Source of the DNA: Trebouxia sp. TZW2008
Taxonomy: Eukaryota; Chlorophyta; Trebouxiophyceae; Trebouxiales; Trebouxiaceae
Assembly: GCA_002118135.1 (NCBI GenBank)
Contig: BDIU01000056.1
Coordinates: forward strand, 248,001 to 312,000
Length of the DNA stretch: 64,000 bases
Reading direction: 5' to 3'
The translations under genes were made by a program, and so were the position numbers. Position 1 is the stretch's first letter; each line of letters opens with the position of its first letter. The notes under the pieces are model-generated. The model ran no database searches and was not told the origin of the DNA. It saw only the letters and a program-made list of their open reading frames with translations. Positions 22,360 through 33,025 of this stretch are shown here, in pieces.

Positions 22360-23279
22360 CAATTGTATTCTGAACGTGGTGGACTGCTCAGTTAAGACTT
22401 GAGGGCCTTGCATGAAAGGTTCAAATTTCAGTCGCATCTTTGTCGTCAACAAAGAACAGGCTGAGTCTTGTTTCGGAAAGTCATACAGTAGCTGCAAGCG
22501 CAGCATGGATACAGCACAACTAAGTACTTGACATGACGCGGTTTTATCGCGGCTTTGCAAGGTCAGCGGGCCATCAGTGCATGCGTAGCTTAGCTCTTCC
22601 AGCGCTCTGGTTGCATGAGGGAATGTCTTTCATATCTGCCAGGAAGATATGCATATGTCGGAGATTGGCTGTTTGTTGCATGGCAGAAATTGACTTGATG
22701 CATTATTGCTTCTCAAATGGCCCTGTCAGAGCTGATGTCATGGGACTTGATGTTGATAATGATGCTGCTGCACAACTGTTTCAATGCTGTACAAGTGCAG
22801 CCATGCGCACTATTTGTATGTCATGTTGTAGTTCCTGATGCACTCTTGCTGACGTCAGATGCCAGCAGAGCTCACAGTTGCACAAATTTGCACCATAGCA
22901 ACTAAGGTTCCTTTAGAGCTGTTGCTGGAGGATTTGATCAACATTTGATAGGGCAACAATGCCTCGCTGACGTGCTATGTCTTTGCCATATTTGAGATAC
23001 CTGGCAAGCACGAGCAGATCTTTGCATGGCTGTGAAGCCAGTACCAGTATCGGTGGCTTGTGCAGCGCGATAACTCGCCGCCAAACAAGTCTGATCGCAT
23101 GTGCCATGCTATGGCAACGAAAGCTATCTGATTGCAGCAGGGGTTACGTCATCGACGATATCAGTTAGTAAGTAGCACGGGGCACCTCCCGATGTTAAGC
23201 TGTTCTACAGGCGTAGCTGACCCGGCGCAGAGGCTGGTGGTCACATCGCACTGGCAATCAACGCTTGCTGTGCTCGCAT
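22360..23279. other. Gap between the YIPF6-type gene and the next plus gene
   Basis: About 900 bases. Frames are short and unsupported. No repeat or RNA gene recognised. Confidence 0.45.
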
Positions 23280-23707
23280 ATGCCGGACCAAAATCAAAAC
23301 TACAACTCATCCGGTACACGATACTCGAACGTCACACGTTTGGTGCTGACGGCGTTGCTAAGCGGGATAGCTTTCACTGCCGTGATAGCTTTCCTGGTAC
23401 TGTGCTATCGCAGTCATTGGAAGGCTGGCGCCCTGCGTGCTTTTCCTCAGGAGCCACAACCGGTGCGGCGTGTTTTTGCATGCTCACGTCAGCGTATGCA
23501 GCTCAAATGCAGTAGGTCTCGATCCGCCTATCTTCGCAGGTGGTACAGCCAAGATACTCTCCCGGCATCCGCGCGCCATTCCAACATGCTGTCGAAGTGC
23601 AGCACCCAGACGGGTATGCTCGTCAAAGGACGGTCGCACTTCTGGGCTCATGCACACTGTACCATGGCCTTGAGACGATGCACTGCAACTCTGTTGCAGG
23701 ACGTTAG
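23280..23707 (+). CDS. Small single-span membrane protein, unknown (model uncertain)
   Basis: Exon 1 (23280-23462) begins MPDQNQNYNSSGTRYSNVTR, then a clear membrane helix at about residues 22-43 (VLTALLSGIAFTAVIAFLVL) followed by CYRSHWKAG. Exon 2 (23540-23707) joins in frame to give 116 residues, but the exon also stays open in another frame, so the C-terminal part is a guess. The layout (short polar N-terminus, one helix, Cys/Arg after it) resembles the gene at 25118, and they may be diverged neighbours. No RING or other Cys cluster was found after the helix. N-terminal exon more secure than the rest. Confidence 0.4.
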
Positions 23708-25117
23708 ATTATGTGAAGCCCATGGAATTGCCACTGCAACCCTTGCAGCTAGAACGTGAAATGGCCACAAGGCAGTAGCAGCCAGACATATGAGAAGGCT
23801 TACAGAATGGCTGATGTGCCAACAGTGCCTATGTGAAGCCATTTGGCATCCTCACAAGACCAAGCCAGTGCACAACAAAGCGTGTTGAGAACACACACGT
23901 CAGATGCTCAGCAACACTACATACAGAAGCTTACAGCATTTACAGTTGAATGTGCCTGCGGCACCTTGCTTGACTGTAAAGCACACTCTATCAGCAAGAG
24001 CACGATCGACACAGCTAAGCACACACAGCTAGAAGAACACAGCCAAGTCACACAGAGGTGAAGAAGCCAATACAGCAAGACCATGACAGCACATCAAGCA
24101 GACAAGTCCAAACTGTAGAATCAGGCGCACCAGAACCCAAGCAGGTTGGCAGAAGGAGAATGATGTGCAGAAGTTGTGTTGTATTGCTTGAGCCCCGCCT
24201 ATGCAATATACGTATGCAAGCCGCAGGCAGATGCAGGCTATTGCGGTATTTACAGATCATCCTTGGCACTTACATTACTATATAGTATATATATGCAGAA
24301 ATGCCCTGGCTCTGTGCAATGCAATATCTTTGACAGCAAATGAATATGCAAGCAGTTGTGTGGAGTGACCTGACAGCTCAAAGTTGTTGTGCAAACTGCA
24401 TTCACAAGTCGTGGCAGCAATGTTACACTTCGATTAAAAATTGCTAGCAGTCCACAATCATAGTTTTGACAGATCACCAGCAGAGTATCTTTCAGTGGCC
24501 TTGTGTGTGTTCTGCATTGAGCATGCATGGCTCAAGCTCATCAAACGTGACACGCAGGCTATTCCCAACTCTACTTGCAGAGCTGCAGTTACCTAAAGCC
24601 CCTGTAAGAATGCACCTGCCATACGCTGTACCATTCTGTTGTGTGGCTTCGTAGCGTCACTGGCCGTTTTGCTGTCAGGATCTATGAGCTCCCTGTTGTA
24701 GCGTCCATTTGAAGGATGCCAGCAGCCTTCAAGGCTGCATGTGCACATCGCATGTGAATGTCGACAGCAGTGTGCAACACTTTGCTACAAGTTTTCCACA
24801 GTAGCTGAGTGTACGGCATGCCTACATCTGGCCACAAGTTGGAAGAGGCAGGCATGCGACTTTGTCGATCTTGTATCAGCAAGATTCATGCTTGAAGAGT
24901 GGTATAGCATCAAAGGCCCGCATCCAGACCAGAATCGCTGGTGACTCTTATGCAAACTTTCTGCTATATAATGTGCATCATGCAAACCTGCACTGAAGCA
25001 GCTCACAAAGAAACCACGGCTTCCATGACACGCAGCGGGCTGTATCGGGCACATTGGCAAGCTGCTGTTGGCTTTGTTGTCACCTGTTGTTGACAGCATG
25101 CGCGCGTGGTGTGGTAG
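23708..25117. other. Gap of about 1.4 kb
   Basis: Short frames only. It includes an AT-rich stretch (about 24270-24300, TACTATATAGTATATATATG). No gene, repeat family or RNA gene could be supported. Additional exons of either neighbouring small membrane gene could be hidden here. Confidence 0.4.
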
Positions 25118-25709
25118 ATGAGCGCCAATCCCCCGCCAGGAACCAACTGGGCCCCGAGTCCTGGCGCTTCTGGCGCTCCAGACGGGACTGTTTACGTTGC
25201 TGTAGTTCTGGGCGGTGCGGCCTTGTTCTCGGTCGTCGGTCTCTTGCGCTGGTGTTGCTATCGCACTCGAACGCGATTCGTCGGAGTGCCGGGCGCAAGG
25301 CCACCACCGGGATCAGTATCGCAGGTGCGAAGTTTGCGGAACTTGAATTGTTTACTGATTACGAGGTGAAATAACATCACGTTGAATGCAGCTCACACAC
25401 ATTTCAGTCGACCCAGGAAGGACAGCTCCTGATCGCGATGCAGTCTCTGTTGCCAATCCGGACGGGTACGCATCGCTGTTGCAGTTGCAGCTCTCCGCTG
25501 TGCGTTCGTCTCCAGCAAGCGACGCTTCTCATCATGCAGAGTTTGCGCACAAGCAACGTCTGCCTGGACTGCGCTCGGCTGACACCAGACTGCAAGTCCC
25601 TTGTACAGCTCACTCACCCCTGCTTACATGCAGGTCTATAACCCTTGCAGTAGCTCTGGATACGTTGGACGAACCCAAAAAGGAAGATCCTGCCATTGTC
25701 AAAGCATGA
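25118..25709 (+). CDS. Small single-span membrane protein, unknown
   Basis: Three exons (25118-25324, 25408-25465, 25651-25709) join in frame for 107 residues. The N-terminus is Pro/Gly/Ser-rich (MSANPPPGTNWAPSPGASGA), followed by one membrane helix (VYVAVVLGGAALFSVVGLL) and then RWCCYRTRTRF. The C-terminus is TVALDTLDEPKKEDPAIVKA. A longer exon 2 reading also stays open to 25641 but looks like intron. Topology is probably N-outside by the positive-inside rule. Function unknown. Confidence 0.45.
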
Positions 25710-27420
25710 AAAAAGTGCATCAGCTTGGCACAACCCAGACCAGAAGCACCCTGGCATCAAAAAGGCCTTTCCGCTTTGAGCGTCAAATCCTCGATAATAA
25801 CCATGTCGCCTTTGCATTCACAATCCATCTTTTGATTCTGCAAGCATGGCTTTACAAGCTGGCAGTGGCAGAGATTGACATGATCACCGGTCAATGCTCA
25901 TGCCTCCACAAAGAAAGCCTTGAACGATCCACATTGGCAAATGCCAGAGTAATCTTTGACAGCGGCTGGAGGCACGGCCTTGTGATGCCAAAGTTTGCAG
26001 CAGCAGCAGCAGCAGCAACAGCAGGAACTGCTGCAAAGTTGGTCAGTAGGCAACAAACACACTTGTATGTAGCCAGGCTGCTTTGTTGCTAGCGATTTGG
26101 ACCAGACGCAATCAATAGTTGTGCTGTTGTATGGGTCAGCAAGGGCTATGCAATGTTGCAGAGCTGCAGATGAATCACCTGGGAGCTGATCTGAGTTGAG
26201 TTGCTGCCTCACATCGTTTGATCAATATCACAAGTCTGTATCACAGCACATGTTGGTTTTGCTTTGCTTCGTTTGACAAGCTTTGCTTCTTTTGACAAGC
26301 CATATGAGGCAGCATTTGCTGCTTTGCATTGCAAACAGGTTGTGCACGTTGCGTATTTCTTCTGATCTGATTGCTGCGCTTTCCAGCATGGCTTTGTACA
26401 ATCTTTTGAGTACTTTAACGAAAACTCTGGCTCACACAATCTTGATGCCTGTATAGTCACTTTGATGTTGAGTTGCTTGCTGCTTTCAGCTGTGTGTCGT
26501 GATGCGCTCTTTTGCCAGGGGTATGAAGGGAAAAGACTTTGTTGTTAAGCGGCATCACGGGCGCCTTTTTGTTATTTGTCACAACACCTACTACGTTGTG
26601 TCTCTTGAAGTCAGTGAATGGTGTCTGCAAGTGCCTGACTGTTAGCAATGTTTTGGTATGCTGGCCTCTGCACGCTGGTGCATTGAGAACAGTAATTTCG
26701 GCAGGTTGAGGGTGGTCATGTCAGGTCATTCTAGGTTTGCACAAGCTTTTATCGACAACATAAGATAAAGTCTTCCAGATGCGCCTTGTGTGGCTTGCAA
26801 CTGCCATGTAAATGTACATCACGTAGAGTCAGCAAAGTGGCAGCTATTCTTGCATCTTATGTGCCTTGTGCTGTATCGGAAGGCTTTGTCTACCCTCATG
26901 TTAACAACGTTGCAGTGGGTATGCTGTGCATGTTCTTTCGAGCCATGTCGATGCTGTGGAAACTCCAATGATCATGACATTTACCAGATCCTGACCACCA
27001 GAAACTGCTGATGTCATGCTGCCAACACGTTGCTTTGTATGAGATGCTGTCTTCTGGCTGTAACGAGTTGCAAGCTGTACTGCACTGCGGCAGTCTCCCG
27101 CAATCATATCTCGACTACCGTGCTATCGTGCATCTTGCTCGAAGCCAGCCGATCAAGCTTTTACACAACCACAAAATCAACTGTTTAAATGACAAATAAT
27201 CAAAGACTCAAGGTTTTGCTTGCAGTACACATAATCTCCTCTAGGGCATTGCATGCTTCTAATGTACACCTCAGACATGCGCTAGAGTCCCTGCTCAAAT
27301 TGTTGTGCCATTCAAAGCAATTATACTACTTGCAACAGCGCTAGCATTTTTCCAGACCTGCGCCGGACTGTACAAACCAGAAAAAGGCTGATGCAGAAAA
27401 CGTTGTCCACACCACACAAA
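25710..27420. other. Gap of about 1.7 kb with one possible orphan exon
   Basis: At about 26520-26610 (+) a CCAG acceptor-like site is followed by MKGKDFVVKRHHGRLFVICH and NTYYVVSLE, which looks coding, but I could not connect it to a gene. A CAG-rich run (GCAGCAGCAGCAGCAGCAGC) sits at about 25999-26018. Nothing else supported. Confidence 0.35.
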
Positions 27421-30400
27421 CTATGCCTCTCCCTTGAGGGGTGCATAGGCAATGGTGACATACTCAACACCATGATTGGCATGCTCTGAAGCGACCTCAA
27501 TCTTTTTTGCACCAATGAAGTCTGACGCCTTCATTGTGCCTGTGGGTGTCCCCAAACCCTCATGCTGCAGAGGGGCAAGAAGAGGACTGGTCATGTCATC
27601 AGCAGATAGGGTCAGGAACTGTTCCTGCAGAAACAAAATAGTGTTTTGAAAACACACATGAGAAGTGAGCAGTGCACAGACGGGCATCAACAAGCTTGCA
27701 TGTGCACAAAAGGCAGAAATGTAATGGATGGCCTGTTGATGGCCCCTTATTCTTCTACAGTCCTATCAGTCATGGGCTCAAGACATGCTGCAAGCCAAAG
27801 GGGATAGGGGGCAGGAAGTTATCTGATGCTGCTTGCAGGGGCAAGACCAGCAGGATCTGCGCAACACAGTTAGACATCCTCAGGTCAGGTGTGTTCAATC
27901 ATGCACTCGCATTTGCAAGCAGATCCTTTTATGAGTGCACAGATTGCACCTGCCTGCACAGACGGGGCAAGCAGGGCCTGACCAAGGCACATTTGCATAC
28001 AGTCAGCTCGTGTGTGATGCCACAGCTATGTATCTGAATCCCAAGAGCAGAGAAAGCTCACGCCTGAAGCTGCTTACTCAAGCAGAACAACCAGAACTGC
28101 CAAGAGCACACTTGCACACGGTTGGCTCACATATAGTTTTTGATGCACTTGTATTTGCTCACAAAAGAGGGGAAGGACATGCACACCTGACGCTGCTTAT
28201 GCGGGCAGGACAGGCAGGATCTGTCCACGGCACACCGAGTGCGCAACAGGCTGAACCAAACAGCTTTGCATGCAATGCAGAGCACAGCACAGCAGGTTTA
28301 CTGACCAGCAACAGCTTGAGTCTCAGGCGCACTTGCATACATTCAGCTCAGGCACGATATCTCATGCACTTGCAGTTGTTCAGCCATGTGAGAAGTCCGT
28401 ACCTGACGCTGCTTGTAAGGGCAAGACAAGCAGGATTTGCCCAAGGCACACCAGGTGCGCAACAGACTGAACCACACAGCTCCGCATGCGACGCACAACA
28501 GGCCAAACAGCAACACTGCCCAGTTGATGCTGCCGTCATCATTCTGCACAACAAAGAAGAAGCTTGAGTGCATGCATCGTAGCGTATGCATCTTGCATCA
28601 AAGCGAAAGTACCATGTATGCATCCAGCAAATCAATTTTGCCTGACAACAAGTATTTTCAGCAGCAACACTGCCGAACTGACACTGCCATCATCATTTGC
28701 AAAATAATTTTGCAAAGGATCAGGCGAAGAAGCTTCAATGAGTGCATCAAGCAAACAAGTTTGCTTGGCAGCAGCCCAAACAGCAGCATTGCCAAATTGA
28801 TGCTGCAATCACCAATGTGCAAGGCAACGTGGATGTGAGCTTTACTGGACCAAAGTATCTGCATGGACTCAATCATGCTTGCTCTCTCATAGCTACTTGT
28901 AAGGTACTGCTGTGTCAACTTCATAGTCCTCTTTGCGAGAGCGACCAACCTTCACACACAACACATGCTAGATGTCACACATGATGCAGCAAATGTCATG
29001 ATCATAAAAGATCAATGAACACACAGTGGCTGCAGAAGTGCAAACTTGCCCAGTACAACTCAAAAGAAACAGCACTGTAGACAAAGCAGTGCCCAGCAGC
29101 AGGTCAGAGGTGACAGTACTACAGGCAAAGCAGTGCTCAGCTGCAACTCAGAGTGAGATCACTCTAGGCCAGGCAGTGCCCAGCTGCATGTCAGATGGAG
29201 CAATACCACAAGTCAAGCAGTGCGCCCAGAAGAAATGACAACACTACTCAAGGCATAACTTACCACAATGCTCCAGTCAAGTGAGTCATCCAAATCCTCT
29301 CTCTGCTGCGCCAACTGGTCAAACGCAGTCCACTCAGCACTCGCCATTGAGCCCTCCATAGGAATTGATTCCGCCTTAAATTCACCATCAACACTCCTGG
29401 TTTCCCGCCTGTCACTGATCAGATCCTCAACTGCCTGTCTGAACTTAGTCACTGCCTCTGAGTCATCTTCTGAGTCATCCATTGAGGTGTTATTCTCAGG
29501 CTCGGGCTGAGTCTCAAAGTCAGACTCAGCTTGAGCTGCTGAGCTGGAGAGGGCTGAAAGGATGCTTGAGCTGACTAGATCATCTGCTGCAGTGGGCAGG
29601 AAAGATGAAGAGTCAACAAAGCTGACACGGACAGTGCTGTCTGCAGACGCCTCGTCGTCAGCCTGCATTTCCAAAACACGATTGTTGATGACTGTTATAA
29701 TAGATGTTTGTGCTGTGTTGGGGAGTGAGGAAGACGCAGAACCAAAAAGGCTGATGTGTTTGGTGCTGTCTGCAAACGCCTCATCAACAACCTGCATCCT
29801 AAAAGCAAAACTGTTGACTACTGTGCCAACAGAGGTTTGTGCTGCACTGGGGAGATAGCAGAGTCAGAAAGACTGATGTGTGGCATGCTGTCTGCACACG
29901 CCTCATCATCGACCTGCAGTCTGAGCATGCGAGTTTTAGTAAATATGCAATGATTGTCTGCGACTGATGAGTGTGGTGCGTGAGGCCTGTCGCTGCAAGC
30001 ACGGCATGTTTCCAGTGAATGCACGCTGCCTGCAGCTTTGATTGCTGTTGCTCTGCAAGCCGAAGCAGCATGCAGTCACATCATGCATCTGCCCCTCTGC
30101 AAGGGCATGGTGCTGTTGAAGTGTCCGAGATCAAATGCAAGTTGCCATAGCACAGCTGTCTACACCTGCAACCTCCAGCGCAATTGGCACCCATCAGCAA
30201 CATCACAGCTGTTAACTGCACAACGGCGCGTTGACTGCAATCCCCACCCATGATGTGGGCTGCAAACCTCCCTCCATGACTTGGGCTGTAGCCAATGCGC
30301 CATTGTACAGCAAACAGCTTTGATGTTCCTGATGAGTACCTTGCCCGTCGTATGTAGCATCGGAAGCAGCCTTGAGTCCCGACTGAGCCATCAAAGCTGT

Positions 30401-32196
30401 CTGGTTGCTAGTGACAATTTGGCCAGCAAGTACACACCACTTTCTGTTGAGTCTGTGCTGGGTCAAGCATCAGAAACTGGTTAAGACCTGCTTGCAACTG
30501 ATTGCAGAATGAGTTCTGGACCATGCACTTATTCATAACATGGTCATGGTCATGAACCTGCTGTGAATTGTCCATATATTATTATACCACTTTGCACAAG
30601 AACTGCACAGCAGTGCGCTGCCGACAATTGCAGCACCTCTTGCTGTTGTTGTCATGTCAACTCTATGAAGCTGAGAATATCGACACATTGATTGAGCATT
30701 TCTGCTGACAAGGGCCTTAACAGAGCTGTTGACTATCAGCTAGTTGCAGTCTGACTGGCAGACAATCAAACAGCTCAGTCAAGCACTCCTGCTGCCAGTA
30801 GAAGAAGCTGCCAGGCAACAACCGAAATGTGCGCTTCACAAGCTTGCTCAGGTTGCAGACAGCAGTCTCAATATCTTTAGATGCTTGCACACAGCAAGCC
30901 AGCACGTCAATTGTGCTTACCTGCAGGGTGCGAGTCAGGAGCAGGGCAGTAAAGCAAGCCCTGAACAAGCTGTCAAGCAGCAAAAGAGTATCACACTCAC
31001 AAGCGTCACAACTACAAGGGTAATACAATTTGAGCAAAACCCTCAAAGGCAGGCAGGGTGGAAGGGGGGGGGGGGGCGGCGGCTGAGAGCCGTGTAGGAC
31101 ATGACCATTGGATTCACGGTGTGGGTGGACAGGGTGGGCGGGGCTGGACCCCTAAGGGGATCTGCGGCTGGGGAGCAGGGTAGAGCAAGGGCATCAGGCA
31201 GTGAGGTGGCGCCGCATACCTGAGCAAAAACATTAAAGGCTGGGAGAGATGGGAGGCGGCTGGAGGCCAGGTAAGACATGACCATGGGGTTCATGGTGTG
31301 GGTGGACAGGGGGGCGGGCTGACCCCCCAGGGATCTGCTGCTGTGCCTACAAGGCTTGCGAGGGGTCAGCATGAAGCTCTGCAGAGTGTTGAGCAAGTCT
31401 GCCTGCTGGTATGCCCTGCAGTGCATGTACATGTGATGTGTCAGTCTTGTACTGCAGGTCTTATTAGTTGCAGGAATTGAGTGGTGTGAATGGTCAGGGG
31501 GGCAGGTTGACCCGCTAGGGGTCTGCTGCTGTGCCCACCGGGCTTGTGCGGGGTTGGCAAGAAGCACTGCAGAGTGGTCAGCAGGCAGACCTGCATTGCC
31601 TTCTGGTATGCCCTGCAGTGCATGCGTGTGTGAGAGGACAGTCTTTGTAAAGCAGGTTCACAACGGGAGGTCTTGATCATTCTTGTGTACATTGTAGATT
31701 GTATCTGTACTTTGTAAATGGTAAATAGTAAATAGCAATAGTAATAGCAAAGCATCAGGTCTCACAGTTGCTAGCGTGCAGGCTATGCAAGCCACTGGTG
31801 AGTATAACATTCAGAATATGCAAGTGTGCAGTACACAGCAGAAGATACACTCACCATGCCAGCTGCATATGATTTGGCTCGAACAGAGATGCATCACTGT
31901 CTACACCTTGCACTGACTCTGACATTTCCAAGGGCCGTGGCTGTGTGTCACTGAAATCAGAGTAGCTTGGTCTGCTTGCGATGATTGCACCATCCTGTAG
32001 ATCCGCAACCAAAGACTTCAACACGAGTCTTGCAACAGCTTACTGATCTCGACGCAACATAAAGCTCATCAGTCTTGATACACACCAAGCAGCAACAAAA
32101 TCTTTACCTGTACACCAAAAGCTATGATTCGTGCGTGACAGCAGCACACCGCAAGGACAAGCAACGTAAAGTGCAGTATTGTCTTCGACATAGCGA
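27421..32196 (-). CDS. Secreted or type I membrane protein gene with many echo exons
   Basis: The start at 32196 gives MSKTILHFTLLVLAVCCCHA, a textbook signal peptide, ending at a CAG|GTAAAG donor. A luminal exon at about 31848-32015 reads LVADLQDGAIIASRPSYSDF and on to VDSDASLFEPNHMQLAW. Others are about 31212-31420 (NPMVMSYLASSRLPSL) and an acidic exon at about 29260-29680 (AVEDLISDRRETRSVDGEFK, EWTAFDQLAQQREDLDDSLD). A membrane-span exon is at about 28480-28560 (DGSINWAVLLFGLLCVACGA). The last exon, 27421 to about 27626, encodes the cytosolic tail (LTLSADDMTSPLLAPLQ, GVEYVTIAYAPLKGEA). Signal peptide, luminal part, one span and tail suggest a type I membrane protein, function unknown. I could not fix every junction: exon 2 does not join exon 1 in frame without a further small exon. 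Tandem copies of at least four exons lie in the introns. Confidence 0.5.
27800..28440. repeat. Tandem echoes flanking the membrane-span exon
   Basis: Around five related units of roughly 100 to 200 bases, each with a version of GACGCTGCTT(A/G)T followed by GGGCA(G/A)GAC, CAGGATCTG and GCACACTTGCATAC. Starts are near 27822, 27945, 28060, 28190 and 28408. The last unit overlaps the 3' side of the exon at 28480-28560 (minus-strand WCALGKSCLSCPYK). The others are diverged. Confidence 0.65.
28655..28830 (-). repeat. Echo copies of the membrane-span exon
   Basis: Two partial copies of the exon encoding DGSINWAVLLFGLL. One is at about 28655-28700 (AACACTGCCGAACTGACACTGCC(A)...). The other is at about 28766-28815, reading DCSINLAMLLFGLLPSK on the minus strand. 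Neither continues as the main exon does. Confidence 0.8.
29040..29235. repeat. Tandem repeat of about 57-60 bases, four diverged units
   Basis: Each unit carries AAGCAGTGC(C/T)CAGC(A/T)GCA followed by (A/G)TCAGA(G/T)(G/T)(T/G)GA(C/G). It ends beside the donor of the acidic exon (about 29260) of the type I membrane gene. Confidence 0.65.
29640..29940 (-). repeat. Three copies of an exon edge (V/A-D-E-A-x-A-D-S motif)
   Basis: On the minus strand: MQADDEASADSTVRVSFVDS (29680-29600), MQVVDEAFADSTKHISLFGS (29796-29730) and LQVDDEACADSMPHISLSDS (29915-29855). The spacing is about 118. Each is preceded by a TGCAG-like acceptor. Only the copy nearest 29600 runs on into the long acidic exon. Confidence 0.88.
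31040..31640 (-). repeat. Three copies of one exon (HTxNPMVMSY)
   Basis: Minus-strand copies read STHTVNPMVMSYTALSRRPP (about 31155-31045), STHTMNPMVMSYLASSRLPS (about 31330-31205, continuing 5' to 31400) and a third without that core but with SALQCFLPTPHKPG and RPLAGQPAPL (about 31590-31480). The nucleotide text TCTGCTGCTGTGCC-ACAAGGCTTG (31335-31360) recurs at 31520-31545. Poly-G (31062-31077) and GGC runs interrupt the first copy. Confidence 0.85.
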
Positions 32197-33025
32197 CGCG
32201 CTTGATGAACCAGACGTAACGTGAACCTCGCTGTTGTGCCCGCTCTTGGCAAGAAGCTCTTGGCAAGCTGACCTGGCTACGTCATGCATAATTTGTTCGG
32301 GATGCGGATTTTGCTGGGATTTGTAAACCGCAGGTTTAGTCATGCACGTGGCCCAAGTTCTAAGCGTGGATCCAAAAAAGGCTCGTGGTCGGCACAGACT
32401 GTGATCTGCAGAGCACGCAATGGTGCAGCTGCGATGCATTCCGGCATGCCGTTGAAGCGCAACAAGCTTGTCGAGCATTCGCTTCTTGCTAGCATAAACG
32501 ATCTGCAGCAGATCGACAGCTTCAATCTCTGCCCCGGCGCCCGCAAGCAGTGACCTTGACCGGCATTGCAGACCCCTCCTTGCAGAGGGTGTTGCTGTTC
32601 ACGTCGACGCATCAAAGTACACGCAAGTACAGAGCACCGATACTGTCGTCACATCAAGAGTTCGCTCGCCGCTCAGGATCAGGCTGAAGCCGGCGAACGA
32701 GGTGTTTTGAACCGGATCAGGTAGGTTCACCACGGCTCGTCAAGGTTCCTTTCGGTTCGCCGCGTTGTTGTCACACTCTGCCTAGACCAGCATGTCATGC
32801 CTTGCGCACATCTGCTGATGCTTTGCCGTTGTCAAGACCGTCGCACCGCGGTGTCGTTTGAGTTTTCATACATAGTTCGTCACGCAGTGCGTCGGGTACA
32901 TTTTGTACAAGCATCTGACATGCAGTGTGAACTATTGCAGGTTTCACAGCAGAGCTGCACTGTTCAAGCCTAGCTGCATTCCCCGAGGCAGCTCTTTACA
33001 GTCTTGTCTTTGACCTTGTCAGCTC
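32197..33025. other. Divergent intergenic region
   Basis: Separates the start of the type I membrane gene (minus) from the start of the zinc-module gene (plus). An open plus frame at 32284-32553 has no supporting splice site or family. No repeats recognised. Confidence 0.45.

Noticed and set aside
28437..28838. Plus-strand gene at 28437-28838
   Set aside because: It is the reverse of the membrane-span exon and its echoes; no start or splice signals of its own.
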